From Mycetocola spongiae (GTDB lineage: Bacteria > Actinomycetota > Actinomycetes > Actinomycetales > Microbacteriaceae): a stretch of 64,000 nucleotides of DNA. Shown here in pieces: positions 9,560 through 20,380 of this stretch (position 1 is the first letter of the stretch; each line of letters starts with the position of its first letter). A model generated the notes under the pieces. The model was given only the letters and a program-made list of their open reading frames with translations. It was not told the origin of the DNA and ran no database searches. The DNA lies in contig NZ_CP080203.1 of assembly GCF_020424085.1 (NCBI RefSeq), forward strand, positions 434,001 through 498,000, written 5' to 3'. The position numbers were made by a program, and so were the translations under genes.

Positions 9560-10020
9560 CCCCTCGGCTTAAGCGTTTCCGGCCGTCGTGATCTATTGAT
9601 CGCGGCGGCCAATTCTTTTGCCCGGCGGGTGGAGATCAGCCAGTACGGTGCGGGATCGTTCTCATCCAGAACCGGAACCTGTACCACCTGCTTGGCCCAG
9701 CCGTTAATTAGGAAATAGGCGCGCGCATTCAGCTCGGGTCCGCGCTTCTGAGCGGCCTCCTCGCCGATAAATGCCTCGGCCTCGCCGAGCATCGTGACGG
9801 GAATGCGTGCCCGTCCGGCGCGCAGCTCGCCGTCGTTGAGCGATACCGTGGGCGCCATCAGCAGCAGCAGCGCGACGCACCCCAGATAGAGCACCGCGGC
9901 GACGATATAGCCGGCCAGGAGCGAGATGGGGAACATCACGAGGATGCTCGCGGGAATCACCAGAGCGGTGGCAATAAACATCATGGGGGACGGCCACAGC
10001 CGTTCATGGAAATGTGTCAT
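9556..10020 (-). CDS. DUF3093 membrane protein
   Basis: The 154-residue protein has two N-terminal transmembrane helices (about 12-33 and 36-56) followed by a soluble domain ending in a basic tail, and contains the family-like YWLISTRRAKELAAAI segment. Function is unknown. It sits between DUF4193 and dut, as in mycobacteria. The ATG at 10020 is divergent from dut, with only 38 bp between the starts, so the two promoters must overlap. Confidence 0.87.
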   Translation of the reverse strand: MTHFHERLWPSPMMFIATALVIPASILVMFPISLLAGYIVAAVLYLGCVALLLLMAPTVSLNDGELRAGRARIPVTMLGEAEAFIGEEAAQKRGPELNARAYFLINGWAKQVVQVPVLDENDPAPYWLISTRRAKELAAAINRSRRPETLKPRG

Positions 10021-10058
10021 GGCTCAATTCATTCAGAGTTCTGCACTACCCTCGATCT

Positions 10059-10517
10059 GTGACCGAAAGCGTTGATATACCCATTATCGCCCCCGTACCG
10101 CCCCAGTATGCGCAGGCGGGTGATGCCGGAGCCGATCTGGTGTCCTCCGAAGCCCTCATTTTGCAGCCCGGCGCGCGCGCCCTCGTGGGCACCGGGGTGT
10201 CAATCGCCCTGCCCGAGGGATATGCCGCGTTTGTGGTGCCCCGCAGCGGCCTCGCCGCGAAACACGGAATCACCGTGGTGAACTCCCCGGGCACGGTGGA
10301 TTCGGGGTATCGCGGTGAAATCAAGGTCATCCTGTTGAATACCGACCCCGAGACGCCGTACAGTATCGCCGTGGGCGATCGCATCGCGCAGATGGTGATC
10401 ATGCCGGTCACCCGGGCACGGTTCATTCCCGTGGACACGCTGCCGGAAACCGCGCGCGGCGCAACCGGCTTCGGCTCAACCGGATATGGTCAGAACCAGA
10501 CAGGAGTACAGCGATGA
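10059..10517 (+). CDS. dut: dUTP diphosphatase
   Basis: The 152-residue trimeric dUTPase hydrolyses dUTP to dUMP and pyrophosphate, keeping uracil out of DNA and feeding dTMP synthesis. All five motifs are present: DAGADL, PRSGLAAKHGI, GTVDSGYRGEI, GDRIAQMVI and the C-terminal RGATGFGSTG that closes over the active site. The GTG at 10059 gives the normal family length; the longer reading from 10014 would overlap the start of the divergent DUF3093 gene. The stop overlaps the DUF3710 start as ATGA, so the two are translationally coupled. Confidence 0.96.
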   Translation: MTESVDIPIIAPVPPQYAQAGDAGADLVSSEALILQPGARALVGTGVSIALPEGYAAFVVPRSGLAAKHGITVVNSPGTVDSGYRGEIKVILLNTDPETPYSIAVGDRIAQMVIMPVTRARFIPVDTLPETARGATGFGSTGYGQNQTGVQR

Positions 10518-11182
10518 AAAAGAATAAGGCCGAGGAGACCTCCGTGGAGGTTGCCGAAACCAGCCCCGAGGTCGAGGAGACCATCGAGGAGGAATTTGAT
10601 CAGGAGGCCAAATCGGCCCCCGCCGATCGCGCCTCCGCGGGTCCCTATGACGAGGAGGAGGCGAACCCGGTTCGCCCCTATATCGATCTGGGCGGTGTGA
10701 AGATTCTTCCCCGCGAGGGCCTGAACCTGCGCCTCGAGGTGGAGGAATCCACCCAGCGCATCGTGGCCGTGGGCCTCGACTATGCCGGTTCCACGCTTCA
10801 GGTGCAGGCCTTTGCCGCACCGCGCAGCGCGGGCCTGTGGCACGAGACCCGCGAGCAGATCCGCACGGGCATCGCCGCCCAGGGCGGAGAGGTGATCGAG
10901 GTGGAGACCGAACTGGGGCCCGAGCTTTTTGCCACCCTTCCCGGCACCACCACCAAGGAAAACCCGGGCGGCGCGCGCGCCGCACGCTTCATCGGCGTGG
11001 ATGGTCCCCGCTGGTTCCTGCGCGGCGTGATTGCCGGCGCCGGTGCCGAACAGGGCGCCACCGCCGCAATCGACGCGATCGACGATCTGTTCCGCAGCGT
11101 TGTGGTGGTGCGCGGCAATACGCCGATGCCGCCGCGCGATCTGCTGGCGCTGAAGATGCCCGTCGCGCCGGGCGCCGAATAG
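10514..11182 (+). CDS. DUF3710 family protein
   Basis: The 222-residue protein has a strongly acidic N-terminal tail of about 50 residues followed by the conserved domain (RPYIDLGGVKILP ... GPRWFLRGVIAGAGA). No transmembrane helix is seen. The family is conserved directly downstream of dut in actinobacteria, and its function is unknown. Translation is coupled to dut by the ATGA overlap, and a strong terminator-like hairpin follows. Confidence 0.9.
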   Translation: MKKNKAEETSVEVAETSPEVEETIEEEFDQEAKSAPADRASAGPYDEEEANPVRPYIDLGGVKILPREGLNLRLEVEESTQRIVAVGLDYAGSTLQVQAFAAPRSAGLWHETREQIRTGIAAQGGEVIEVETELGPELFATLPGTTTKENPGGARAARFIGVDGPRWFLRGVIAGAGAEQGATAAIDAIDDLFRSVVVVRGNTPMPPRDLLALKMPVAPGAE

Positions 11183-11202
11183 GCCACAGCGCACCCATCG
11201 TT

Positions 11203-11264
11203 GGCCGGAGTGGGAGGAATCGCGGGGTAACCGACCCGATCCCTCCCGCCCCGGCCGCTTTTTT
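11203..11264 (+). terminator. Intrinsic terminator after DUF3710
   Basis: A long imperfect hairpin (left arm from 11203, right arm ending at 11256, about 20 pairs) is followed by six T at 11259-11264. It separates DUF3710 from DUF3159, genes usually regarded as one neighbourhood, so DUF3159 may depend on readthrough or its own promoter. Confidence 0.75.
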
Positions 11265-11283
11265 CTCCCAGAAGGACTGACCC

Positions 11284-12078
11284 ATGACGGATCCGCAGAC
11301 CCCGGCCACGCCCGAGGATAAAAGCCCCACCGAGAATTCCTCGCCCGTTCATCCGGACGCGCGGGAGCACCTGCCCGAGGTTATTCCGGAGGATGCCGCC
11401 GCGACCCTGGGCAAGAGCCTGGCCGAGGCCGCGCGCAAATCCGGTCTGGGTGAGCTGGCCGCGGGGGAGACCCTCTCGGCCTCCTCGCTGCTCTCGGCCA
11501 TCGGGGGAATCCGGGGAATCTTCGAGGCCATCGTGCCCGGGCTGGTTTTTGTGATCGTCTATACCACCACCCAATCGCTGCCCTGGGCGGCCGGGGTATC
11601 GGTGGCAATTGCGCTGCTGGCCACCGTGGCGCGCGTGATCGGGAAGACCCCGATTACCGCCGCGATTGGCGGGCTGGTGGGGGTTGTGGCCTCCGCGGCG
11701 CTCGCGCTGTGGACAGGCAAGCCCGAGAATAACTTCCTGATCGGTTTTTATATCAACGGCGGATATGCGCTGGCGCTGATCATCTCGATGCTCGTGCGCT
11801 GGCCCCTGATCGGCCTCGTGGCCGGCTTCCTGATGGGCGATGGCACGGCCTGGCGTGCGCAGCGCGCAAAGCGGCGCATCATGCAGGCGCTGACCGGGCT
11901 CTGGGTTGCGATGTTCCTCGCCCGCCTCGCGGTGCAGCTGCCGTTTTATCTGGCCGAGGATACCGTCTGGCTGGGGATCACCCGGATCGCCATGGGACTG
12001 CCGCTCTATGCGCCCATTCTGGTGGTCACCTGGCTTATTGTGCGCTCGGTATATCGCCGCGCCGATACGGCAGAATAA
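11284..12078 (+). CDS. DUF3159 membrane protein
   Basis: The 264-residue protein has a Pro/Glu-rich cytoplasmic N-terminus of about 65 residues and five or six transmembrane helices, with the family-typical GGIRGIFEAIVPGLVFVIVY start of the membrane part. Function is unknown; it is conserved in the dut-DUF3710 neighbourhood. An AAGGACTGACCC sequence just before the ATG supplies the ribosome site. The OB-fold gene commonly found between DUF3710 and DUF3159 in mycobacteria is not present here. Confidence 0.9.
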   Translation: MTDPQTPATPEDKSPTENSSPVHPDAREHLPEVIPEDAAATLGKSLAEAARKSGLGELAAGETLSASSLLSAIGGIRGIFEAIVPGLVFVIVYTTTQSLPWAAGVSVAIALLATVARVIGKTPITAAIGGLVGVVASAALALWTGKPENNFLIGFYINGGYALALIISMLVRWPLIGLVAGFLMGDGTAWRAQRAKRRIMQALTGLWVAMFLARLAVQLPFYLAEDTVWLGITRIAMGLPLYAPILVVTWLIVRSVYRRADTAE

Positions 12079-12105
12079 CTACACGGTGTCGGAAAGCTGA
12101 TAGAA

Positions 12106-12125
12106 TTATCTCGATATCAAGATAA
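12106..12125. promoter_or_regulatory. Operator-like palindrome upstream of acnA
   Basis: The core TATCTCGATATCAAGATA (12107-12124) is symmetric except for one pair, and the symmetry extends one base each side. It begins right after a TAGAAT (12101-12106) that looks like a -10 box, so bound protein would block transcription of acnA. The shape resembles the 18-bp sites of UrtR-type MarR regulators such as TamR, which controls aconitase in Streptomyces; this assignment is inference. Confidence 0.55.
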
Positions 12126-12245
12126 ATAAGGACACCCTTAGTCGCGCGATTCGCGTGCCCGAGGGAATTCCGCGGCGTTGCGGCCGCGGGAGATGCCCTG
12201 ACAGCAGGTGCGGGCGCGCCTGACTAGGTAAAAGGAGAACACGCT

Positions 12246-14999
<2,754 letters not shown>

Positions 15000-15019
15000 G
15001 GATAATACGTCGGATAGCT

Positions 15020-15055
15020 AAAATGCTGGGCGGGGGAAACCCCGCCCGGCATTTT
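15020..15055 (+). terminator. Intrinsic terminator of acnA
   Basis: A GC-rich hairpin flanked by A4 and T4 (AAAATGC at 15020, GCATTTT ending at 15055) lies 20 bp after the acnA stop. Confidence 0.85.
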
Positions 15056-15073
15056 CCGTACCCGGGGGCGGGC

Positions 15074-15292
15074 TCACCACCGTGAGTTGGCCTCGTATTT
15101 GCCGCGGAATTCGTGCAGCGCGGCGCTATAGGTGGTGGGATCGCGGCGGCTGGCCGCCGTCACCAGGAGGGTGGAGGGGCCGATCACCCGGGTATGGGTG
15201 CCCCGGCAGGGGATCGTGATGATGCTCCGCAGGCCCACGCGCCAGGCGGCGATCAGCGCGTCCAGGGAGCGCCGTTCGGGCGCCGCTGCCAT
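15074..15292 (-). CDS. Small hypothetical protein
   Basis: The 72-residue frame starts at ATG 15292, with a GGGGGAAA sequence about 8 bp upstream, and ends in HEFRGKYEANSRW. The composition looks like a folded cytoplasmic protein, but I do not recognise it. It abuts a sigma-factor fragment on the opposite strand, so it may itself be the surviving end of a longer gene. Treat it as a possible gene only. Confidence 0.4.
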   Translation of the reverse strand: MAAAPERRSLDALIAAWRVGLRSIITIPCRGTHTRVIGPSTLLVTAASRRDPTTYSAALHEFRGKYEANSRW

Positions 15293-15300
15293 CGCGCAGC

Positions 15301-15486
15301 TTTCCCCCCGCGGAACATGCTGTTTTGCGGCTGTGCCTCGTGGAGGAGCGATCAACCGCCGCTGCCGCACGGATACTGGGCATCCCACCCGGCACCGTGA
15401 AATCGCGGCTCCACCGCGCGCGCACGCGGCTGTGTGCCGAACTGGCGGACCTGCGCCGGGCCGGCCCGGGCAACGCGGCATGCTGA
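15301..15486 (+). pseudogene. Remnant of an ECF-type sigma factor (region 4 only)
   Basis: Reading in frame from 15301 to the TGA at 15484-15486 gives a convincing sigma-70 region 4: PPAEHAVLRL, then EERSTAAAARILGIPPG and TVKSRLHRARTRL, which is the DNA-recognition helix. No region 2, linker or start codon is found upstream; the homology begins abruptly next to the small gene on the other strand. This indicates a truncated, dead gene. The following bases to the dxs start (15487-15762) contain nothing recognisable apart from promoter-like sequence near 15685-15750. Confidence 0.7.
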
Positions 15487-15762
15487 GTCGGTCTATTGGG
15501 CATGTCGGTTTTGCCCGCGCCCGGGTTCGCGAGCCCGCGGTTATCCCGCCGCGCATGCCCGGCCCGGAGACCTTCCACGCCCCGCGCGCCGCAGCCGCCC
15601 CGGGTATTTTCGGGAAAATGGCGTCGCGGCACGCCGCTACCCCCGTTGGGGTGGCGCGGCCATTCGCGCAATGCGGGGGGTGATCGCGTAAACTAGCCGT
15701 TCGGGTTATTCCGAGAGATATTTCGTGGGTGTTCCGATACCCGCGGCCAGCTGAGGAGTGTC

Positions 15763-17715
15763 ATGACCGTTCTAGAGACCATATCGTCGCCGCGCGATCT
15801 TGATGCACTCAGCACCGAACAGCTGGAGCAGCTGGCCACCGAGATCCGCGAGTTCCTCGTCGAAAAGGTCTCCCTCACGGGCGGACACCTCGGCCCAAAC
15901 CTGGGCGTGGTGGAGCTCACCATGGCCATCCACCGGGTATTTGACTCACCCAATGACCCGATCATCTTTGATACCGGGCATCAGTCCTATGTGCATAAGC
16001 TGCTCACCGGGCGCCAGGACTTCTCGCATCTGCGCGAGCGCGGCGGCCTCGCCGGCTATCCGCAGCGCGCCGAATCCGAGCACGATATCGTCGAGAGCTC
16101 CCACGCATCCAGCTCGCTGAGCTGGGCCGATGGAATCTCCCGCGCCTTTGGGATGACCGGCCAGGATAAGCGCACGGTGGTCGCGGTGGTGGGCGATGGC
16201 GCCCTGACCGGCGGCATGACCTGGGAAGCGCTGAATAATATGACGGACGATAACGCCCGTCGCATGGTCATTATCGTGAACGATAATGGCCGTTCCTATG
16301 CGCCCACCATCGGCGGTATGGCCCGCTTCCTCAATGACGTGCGTACCCGCCGCTCCTATCGCAATCTGCACCGCAAGAGCGAGCGGTTCTTTAACCGCCT
16401 GGGCGGCCCGGGCCGCGCGTTTTATCGTGGTGTGCGCGGGGGAACCCACGGCTTCCTGTCCCGCGCGAGCGATAACGAGGCTCTCTATTCAAACCTCGAT
16501 ATTAAGTACATCGGCCCGATCGATGGCCACGACCTCGTGGCGATGGAGGAGGCGCTGACCCAGGCCAAAAACTATGGCGCTCCGGTGATCGTGCATGCGA
16601 TCACGGAAAAGGGCCGCGGTTATGGCCCGGCCCTGGAGGATAAGGCCGATCAGTTCCATGCCGTGGGCAAGATTGATCCCACCACGGGCATGGCGCTGGC
16701 CACAAGCTCCGCGCAGAGCTGGACAGGCGTATTCAGCGAGGCCCTGGTGGAACTCGGGGGAGCGGATGAGCGGGTTGTGGCCATCACCGCGGCCATGCTG
16801 CGCCCCACCGGCCTGCATCGCTTTGCCGAGCGCTATCCGGAACGCGTCCACGATGTGGGTATCGCCGAGCAGCATGCCGTGACCAGCGCGGCCGGTCTGG
16901 CCTATGGCGGATTGCATCCCGTCGTGGCGCTCTATGCCACGTTTGTGAACCGTGCGTTTGATCAGATCCTGATGGATGTGGCGCTGCACCGCGCGGGCGT
17001 CACGTTTGTGCTGGACCGCTCCGGGGTGACCGGCCCCGACGGGCCCTCGCATCATGGCATCTGGGACCTCTCGATCCTGCAGGTCATCCCCGGCATCCGC
17101 CTGTCCGCGCCGCGCGATGCAATTCGCCTGCGTGAGGAACTCGCCGAGGCCCTCGCGATAAACGACGCCCCCACCGTGCTGCGCTATCCCAAGGGCACCG
17201 CGATCGCGGAGATCCCCGCGCTGCGCCGCACCGCCGATGGCGTGGATATCCTCGCCGAGGGCGGGCGCGCCGATGTGCTCATCGTCACGGTGGGAACCAT
17301 GGCGGAAATTGGGCTGGATGTGGCCGAACGGCTGCGGCATCAGGGCATCGGTGCCACGGTGGTGGATCCGCGCTGGGTGGTGCCGGTCCCGGCGAGCATC
17401 GTGGACCTGGCCCGGGATCACCGCCTCGTGATCACCATCGAGGATGGCGTGCGCGTGGGTGGCATCGGCACGCGGATCCGCCAGGAGCTGCGCCGCGCCG
17501 GGGTGGATACCGCGGTGGATGAGCTGGGCCTGCCCGATGAGTTCATCGATCACGCCACGCGCGAGCAGATCCTCGAGGATGCCGGCCTCACGGGCCAGCA
17601 GATCGCGCGCGATGTTGTGGCGCAGGTGCTGGGTAGCCGCATTCCCGTGGCCCGTCCCGATGGCGATGACCCGCATCCTGCCACGAGCCCCGATCTCGGC
17701 GCGATCGCCAACTAG
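15763..17715 (+). CDS. dxs: 1-deoxy-D-xylulose-5-phosphate synthase
   Basis: The 650-residue thiamine-diphosphate enzyme condenses pyruvate and glyceraldehyde 3-phosphate, the first step of the MEP isoprenoid pathway. The thiamine site shows GDGALTGG (from residue 144), and active-site histidines fall in GGHLGP (H42) and TGHQSY (H73). The C-terminal transketolase domain contains DRSGVTGPDGPSHHG. GAGGAG precedes ATG 15763. A lipoprotein gene follows after 18 bp and is probably co-transcribed. Confidence 0.97.
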   Translation: MTVLETISSPRDLDALSTEQLEQLATEIREFLVEKVSLTGGHLGPNLGVVELTMAIHRVFDSPNDPIIFDTGHQSYVHKLLTGRQDFSHLRERGGLAGYPQRAESEHDIVESSHASSSLSWADGISRAFGMTGQDKRTVVAVVGDGALTGGMTWEALNNMTDDNARRMVIIVNDNGRSYAPTIGGMARFLNDVRTRRSYRNLHRKSERFFNRLGGPGRAFYRGVRGGTHGFLSRASDNEALYSNLDIKYIGPIDGHDLVAMEEALTQAKNYGAPVIVHAITEKGRGYGPALEDKADQFHAVGKIDPTTGMALATSSAQSWTGVFSEALVELGGADERVVAITAAMLRPTGLHRFAERYPERVHDVGIAEQHAVTSAAGLAYGGLHPVVALYATFVNRAFDQILMDVALHRAGVTFVLDRSGVTGPDGPSHHGIWDLSILQVIPGIRLSAPRDAIRLREELAEALAINDAPTVLRYPKGTAIAEIPALRRTADGVDILAEGGRADVLIVTVGTMAEIGLDVAERLRHQGIGATVVDPRWVVPVPASIVDLARDHRLVITIEDGVRVGGIGTRIRQELRRAGVDTAVDELGLPDEFIDHATREQILEDAGLTGQQIARDVVAQVLGSRIPVARPDGDDPHPATSPDLGAIAN

Positions 17716-17733
17716 GGCCACGGCGTCACGCAG

Positions 17734-18189
17734 ATGCCCGCAACGACGCGGAACCTCATCCTTGCCCTCGCGGCGTGTGGCCTGGCCTGGGCCGTTAGCG
17801 CCTGCGCGGGCCCGGCCGGCCAGATGGTGTCCCGGGTGCCCGCGGGAGCCCTGGGGCCGCCCACGCAGATCTTCGCGGAGGGGATGGAGTTCTCGCAGCA
17901 GCCGCGCTGGGACGTGGACCTGAGCGCGGAGCCCGCGGTGCTGTATATCAGCAATTATGGAAGCTCCTCGTGCCCGCCGCGCGTGGACTCCCTGAGCGTT
18001 GTGGAGCCCGGCGTCCTGGAGGTGGAGGTGGGCTCTTCCTCGCTCCTGGGCGTATGCACCGCCGACCTGGGTGGGCCGTATATCACCCGCCTGGAACTGC
18101 CCGCGGGCGCCCTGGATGCCGAGACCCTTATGGTACGCGGCTATGCGGAGGACTACGCCCTGCCCATTCCCGCCGCCAACCGGCGTTAA
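17734..18189 (+). CDS. Putative lipoprotein of unknown function
   Basis: The 151-residue protein has a hydrophobic signal sequence with two possible lipobox cysteines (C15 in LAAC and C24 in VSAC), then a mature domain of about 120 residues with two further cysteines (SSSCPPR and LGVCTAD) that could form a disulfide. I recognise no family. The gene begins 18 bp after dxs and ends at a hairpin, so it forms the tail of that operon. Confidence 0.7.
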   Translation: MPATTRNLILALAACGLAWAVSACAGPAGQMVSRVPAGALGPPTQIFAEGMEFSQQPRWDVDLSAEPAVLYISNYGSSSCPPRVDSLSVVEPGVLEVEVGSSSLLGVCTADLGGPYITRLELPAGALDAETLMVRGYAEDYALPIPAANRR

Positions 18190-18196
18190 CGCGGGC

Positions 18197-18230
18197 GGCC
18201 CCGCACACTCCCGGGGGAGTCTGCGGGGCC
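18197..18230. terminator. Hairpin between lipoprotein gene and fadB
   Basis: The arms GGCCCCGCA (18197) and TGCGGGGCC (ending 18230), extended inward by ACTCCC/GGGAGT, form a strong stem between convergent genes. No long T-run; probably serves both directions. Confidence 0.6.
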
Positions 18231-18244
18231 GACTGCGGGGCCTG

Positions 18245-20377
18245 CTAGAGGCCGCGGATCTGCGGCGTGTGGAACGAGCCGCCGAACGTGCGTTCGCTGG
18301 CCCCCACCCGGTCCAGATACGGGGTGACGCCGCCGTCGATAAATGGCCAACCGGCACCCAGGATGAGGCAGAGGTCGATGTCCTCCGCGGCGTGTACCAC
18401 GTCGTCCTCTAGCATCAGGTGGATCTCCACCGCGAGGCCGTCCTGCACACGACGCAGAATCTCCTCGGCGGGAACCGGGTTTTTGCCCCCCGCGACAAGC
18501 TTGAGCGCACCCTTATCAAAGCCCTTGACCTTGCCCCGGGCGTCCTTCTCCAGGAGCGTGCCATAATCGGCGAGGCGATGCAGGTTCTCCGAGGTATAAA
18601 AACGCTCGGGGAAGGCCTGCGCATGGGTATCCAGCACATGGGCGCCCACCTTCAGGCCCACCAGGTCAAGCAGCGCCGAGGGCGACATCGGCAGGCCCAG
18701 CGGGGCCAGCGCGCGGTCCACGGTCTCGAAGGATGTGCCGGCGTCCACCGCGCGCATCGCCTCGCCCAGGAGCACGGCGAGCACGCGGTTAACCACAAAC
18801 CCGGGGGTATCGCGGGTGATCACGGCGTTTTTGCGGAGGTTTTTGGCGGTGACCATCGCGGTGGAGAGCGTGGCATCGTTGGTGGCCGGGGCCCGCACCA
18901 CCTCGATCAGTGGCATCACGGCCACCGGGTTGAAGAAGTGGAAGCCCACGAGGCGCTCGGGATGCGCAAGCTTCGCGCCGATCTTCTCGACCGAGAGTGA
19001 GGACGTATTGGTGGCGAGGATGGTGTCCTCGGAGACGTATTTTTCGATATCGGCAAAGACGTTCTGCTTGATCTCCAGCTCCTCAAACACCGCCTCGATC
19101 ACCCAGCTGCAATCGGCAAAATCGGCCTTATCGGTGGTGCCATGAATGAGCGAGGCGAGGCGGTTTGCCTCATCCGCCGAGATGCGGCCCTTTTCCGCGA
19201 GCGCAGAAATCTCGCCGCGGATATAGTCGAGGCCCTTATCCACGCGCGCCTGATCCAGGTCGGTGATGATCACCGGCACCTTAAGTCGACGCACAAAGAG
19301 CAGGGCAAACTGGCTGGCCATCAGGCCCGCACCGATCACACCCACCTTGGTGACCCGGCGGGCAAGCGCCTTATCGGGGGCACCCGCGGGGCGCTTGGCG
19401 CGCTTCTGGACAAGGTTAAACGCGTAGATCGACGCCCGGAACTGGTCTCCCGCGATGAGCCGCGAGAGCGCCTCGTCCTCGAGGAGGAATCCCTCCTCGC
19501 GCGTGGTGTTTTTGGCCGCCTTGAGGAGGTCGAGGGCCAGATACGGGGCCACGGGCTCCGTGCCGATCTTGGATTCGAGCGTTTTGCGGGCAATGCCGAT
19601 GGCGATATCCCATTTGGCCAGGCGCTCCATCTTGCCGGGCTTATTTTTACGCTCCACCTTCTCGGTGCCCTCGATCACGCGCGAAGCCCAGCGCAGCGAG
19701 GACTCGAGGAACGTGGCCGAGTCAAAGAGCGCATCGGCGATGCCGAGCTCCAGCACCTGGGCCGGCTTCAGCATGCGGTTCATCTTGAGCGGGTTTTCGA
19801 TGATGACCTTCAGGGCGTTCTCGATGCCGATCAGGTTGGGCAGCAACCAGGAGCCACCCCAGCCGGGGATGAGCCCCAGGAAAACCTCGGGCAGGCCGAT
19901 GCCCGCGGCGGTGGCATCCACCGCGCGGTAATCGGAGTTCAGGCCGATCTCCAGGCCGCCGCCGAGGGCAAGGCCGTTGATAAACGTGAACGAGGGCACA
20001 CCAAGCGTGGAGAGCTTATGGAAAACCGAGTGGCCAAGCTGCGGCAGCATGCGTGCAACCTCGTGGCTGTTGAGGTCGTCCACGCGGCTCAGATCGGCAC
20101 CGGCGGCCAGGATAAACGGCTTACCCGTGACGCCCACGCCGGCGATTTCCCCGCGGGCCGCGCGCTCGGTGAGCGCATCCAATACCCCGCCGAGCTCGAT
20201 GAGTGTGCGGGCACCAAAGGTATTCGGGCGGGTATGGTCGCGCCCATTATCAAGCGTGATCAGCGCGAAGATCTTACCCGATTCCAGGGTGATATCACGC
20301 ACAAAGCTATGGGTGACCACCTCATCGGGGGAGGCGTCCACGAGCGGCTGAAAGTCGATACCGGAGTATTCGCGCAT
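18245..20377 (-). CDS. fadB: Fatty-acid oxidation complex alpha subunit (enoyl-CoA hydratase/3-hydroxyacyl-CoA dehydrogenase)
   Basis: The 710-residue bifunctional beta-oxidation enzyme hydrates 2-enoyl-CoA and oxidises 3-hydroxyacyl-CoA with NAD. The N-terminal crotonase domain (about 1-300) carries an oxyanion-hole region GLALGGGLEIGLN. The dehydrogenase domain starts at the dinucleotide motif VGVIGAGLMASQ and includes NTSSLSVEKI and VGFHFFNPVAVMPL with the catalytic histidine. A C-terminal 3HCDH domain follows. Its start lies 3 bp from the end of the thiolase gene, so fadA and fadB are one operon encoding the alpha2beta2 complex. Confidence 0.94.
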   Translation of the reverse strand: MREYSGIDFQPLVDASPDEVVTHSFVRDITLESGKIFALITLDNGRDHTRPNTFGARTLIELGGVLDALTERAARGEIAGVGVTGKPFILAAGADLSRVDDLNSHEVARMLPQLGHSVFHKLSTLGVPSFTFINGLALGGGLEIGLNSDYRAVDATAAGIGLPEVFLGLIPGWGGSWLLPNLIGIENALKVIIENPLKMNRMLKPAQVLELGIADALFDSATFLESSLRWASRVIEGTEKVERKNKPGKMERLAKWDIAIGIARKTLESKIGTEPVAPYLALDLLKAAKNTTREEGFLLEDEALSRLIAGDQFRASIYAFNLVQKRAKRPAGAPDKALARRVTKVGVIGAGLMASQFALLFVRRLKVPVIITDLDQARVDKGLDYIRGEISALAEKGRISADEANRLASLIHGTTDKADFADCSWVIEAVFEELEIKQNVFADIEKYVSEDTILATNTSSLSVEKIGAKLAHPERLVGFHFFNPVAVMPLIEVVRAPATNDATLSTAMVTAKNLRKNAVITRDTPGFVVNRVLAVLLGEAMRAVDAGTSFETVDRALAPLGLPMSPSALLDLVGLKVGAHVLDTHAQAFPERFYTSENLHRLADYGTLLEKDARGKVKGFDKGALKLVAGGKNPVPAEEILRRVQDGLAVEIHLMLEDDVVHAAEDIDLCLILGAGWPFIDGGVTPYLDRVGASERTFGGSFHTPQIRGL

Positions 20378-20380
20378 AAC

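Noticed and set aside
16489-18357. Long minus-strand frame (16489-18357) across dxs and the lipoprotein gene
   Set aside because: It is antisense to a certain enzyme gene and has shadow-type composition rich in Arg, His and Gly.
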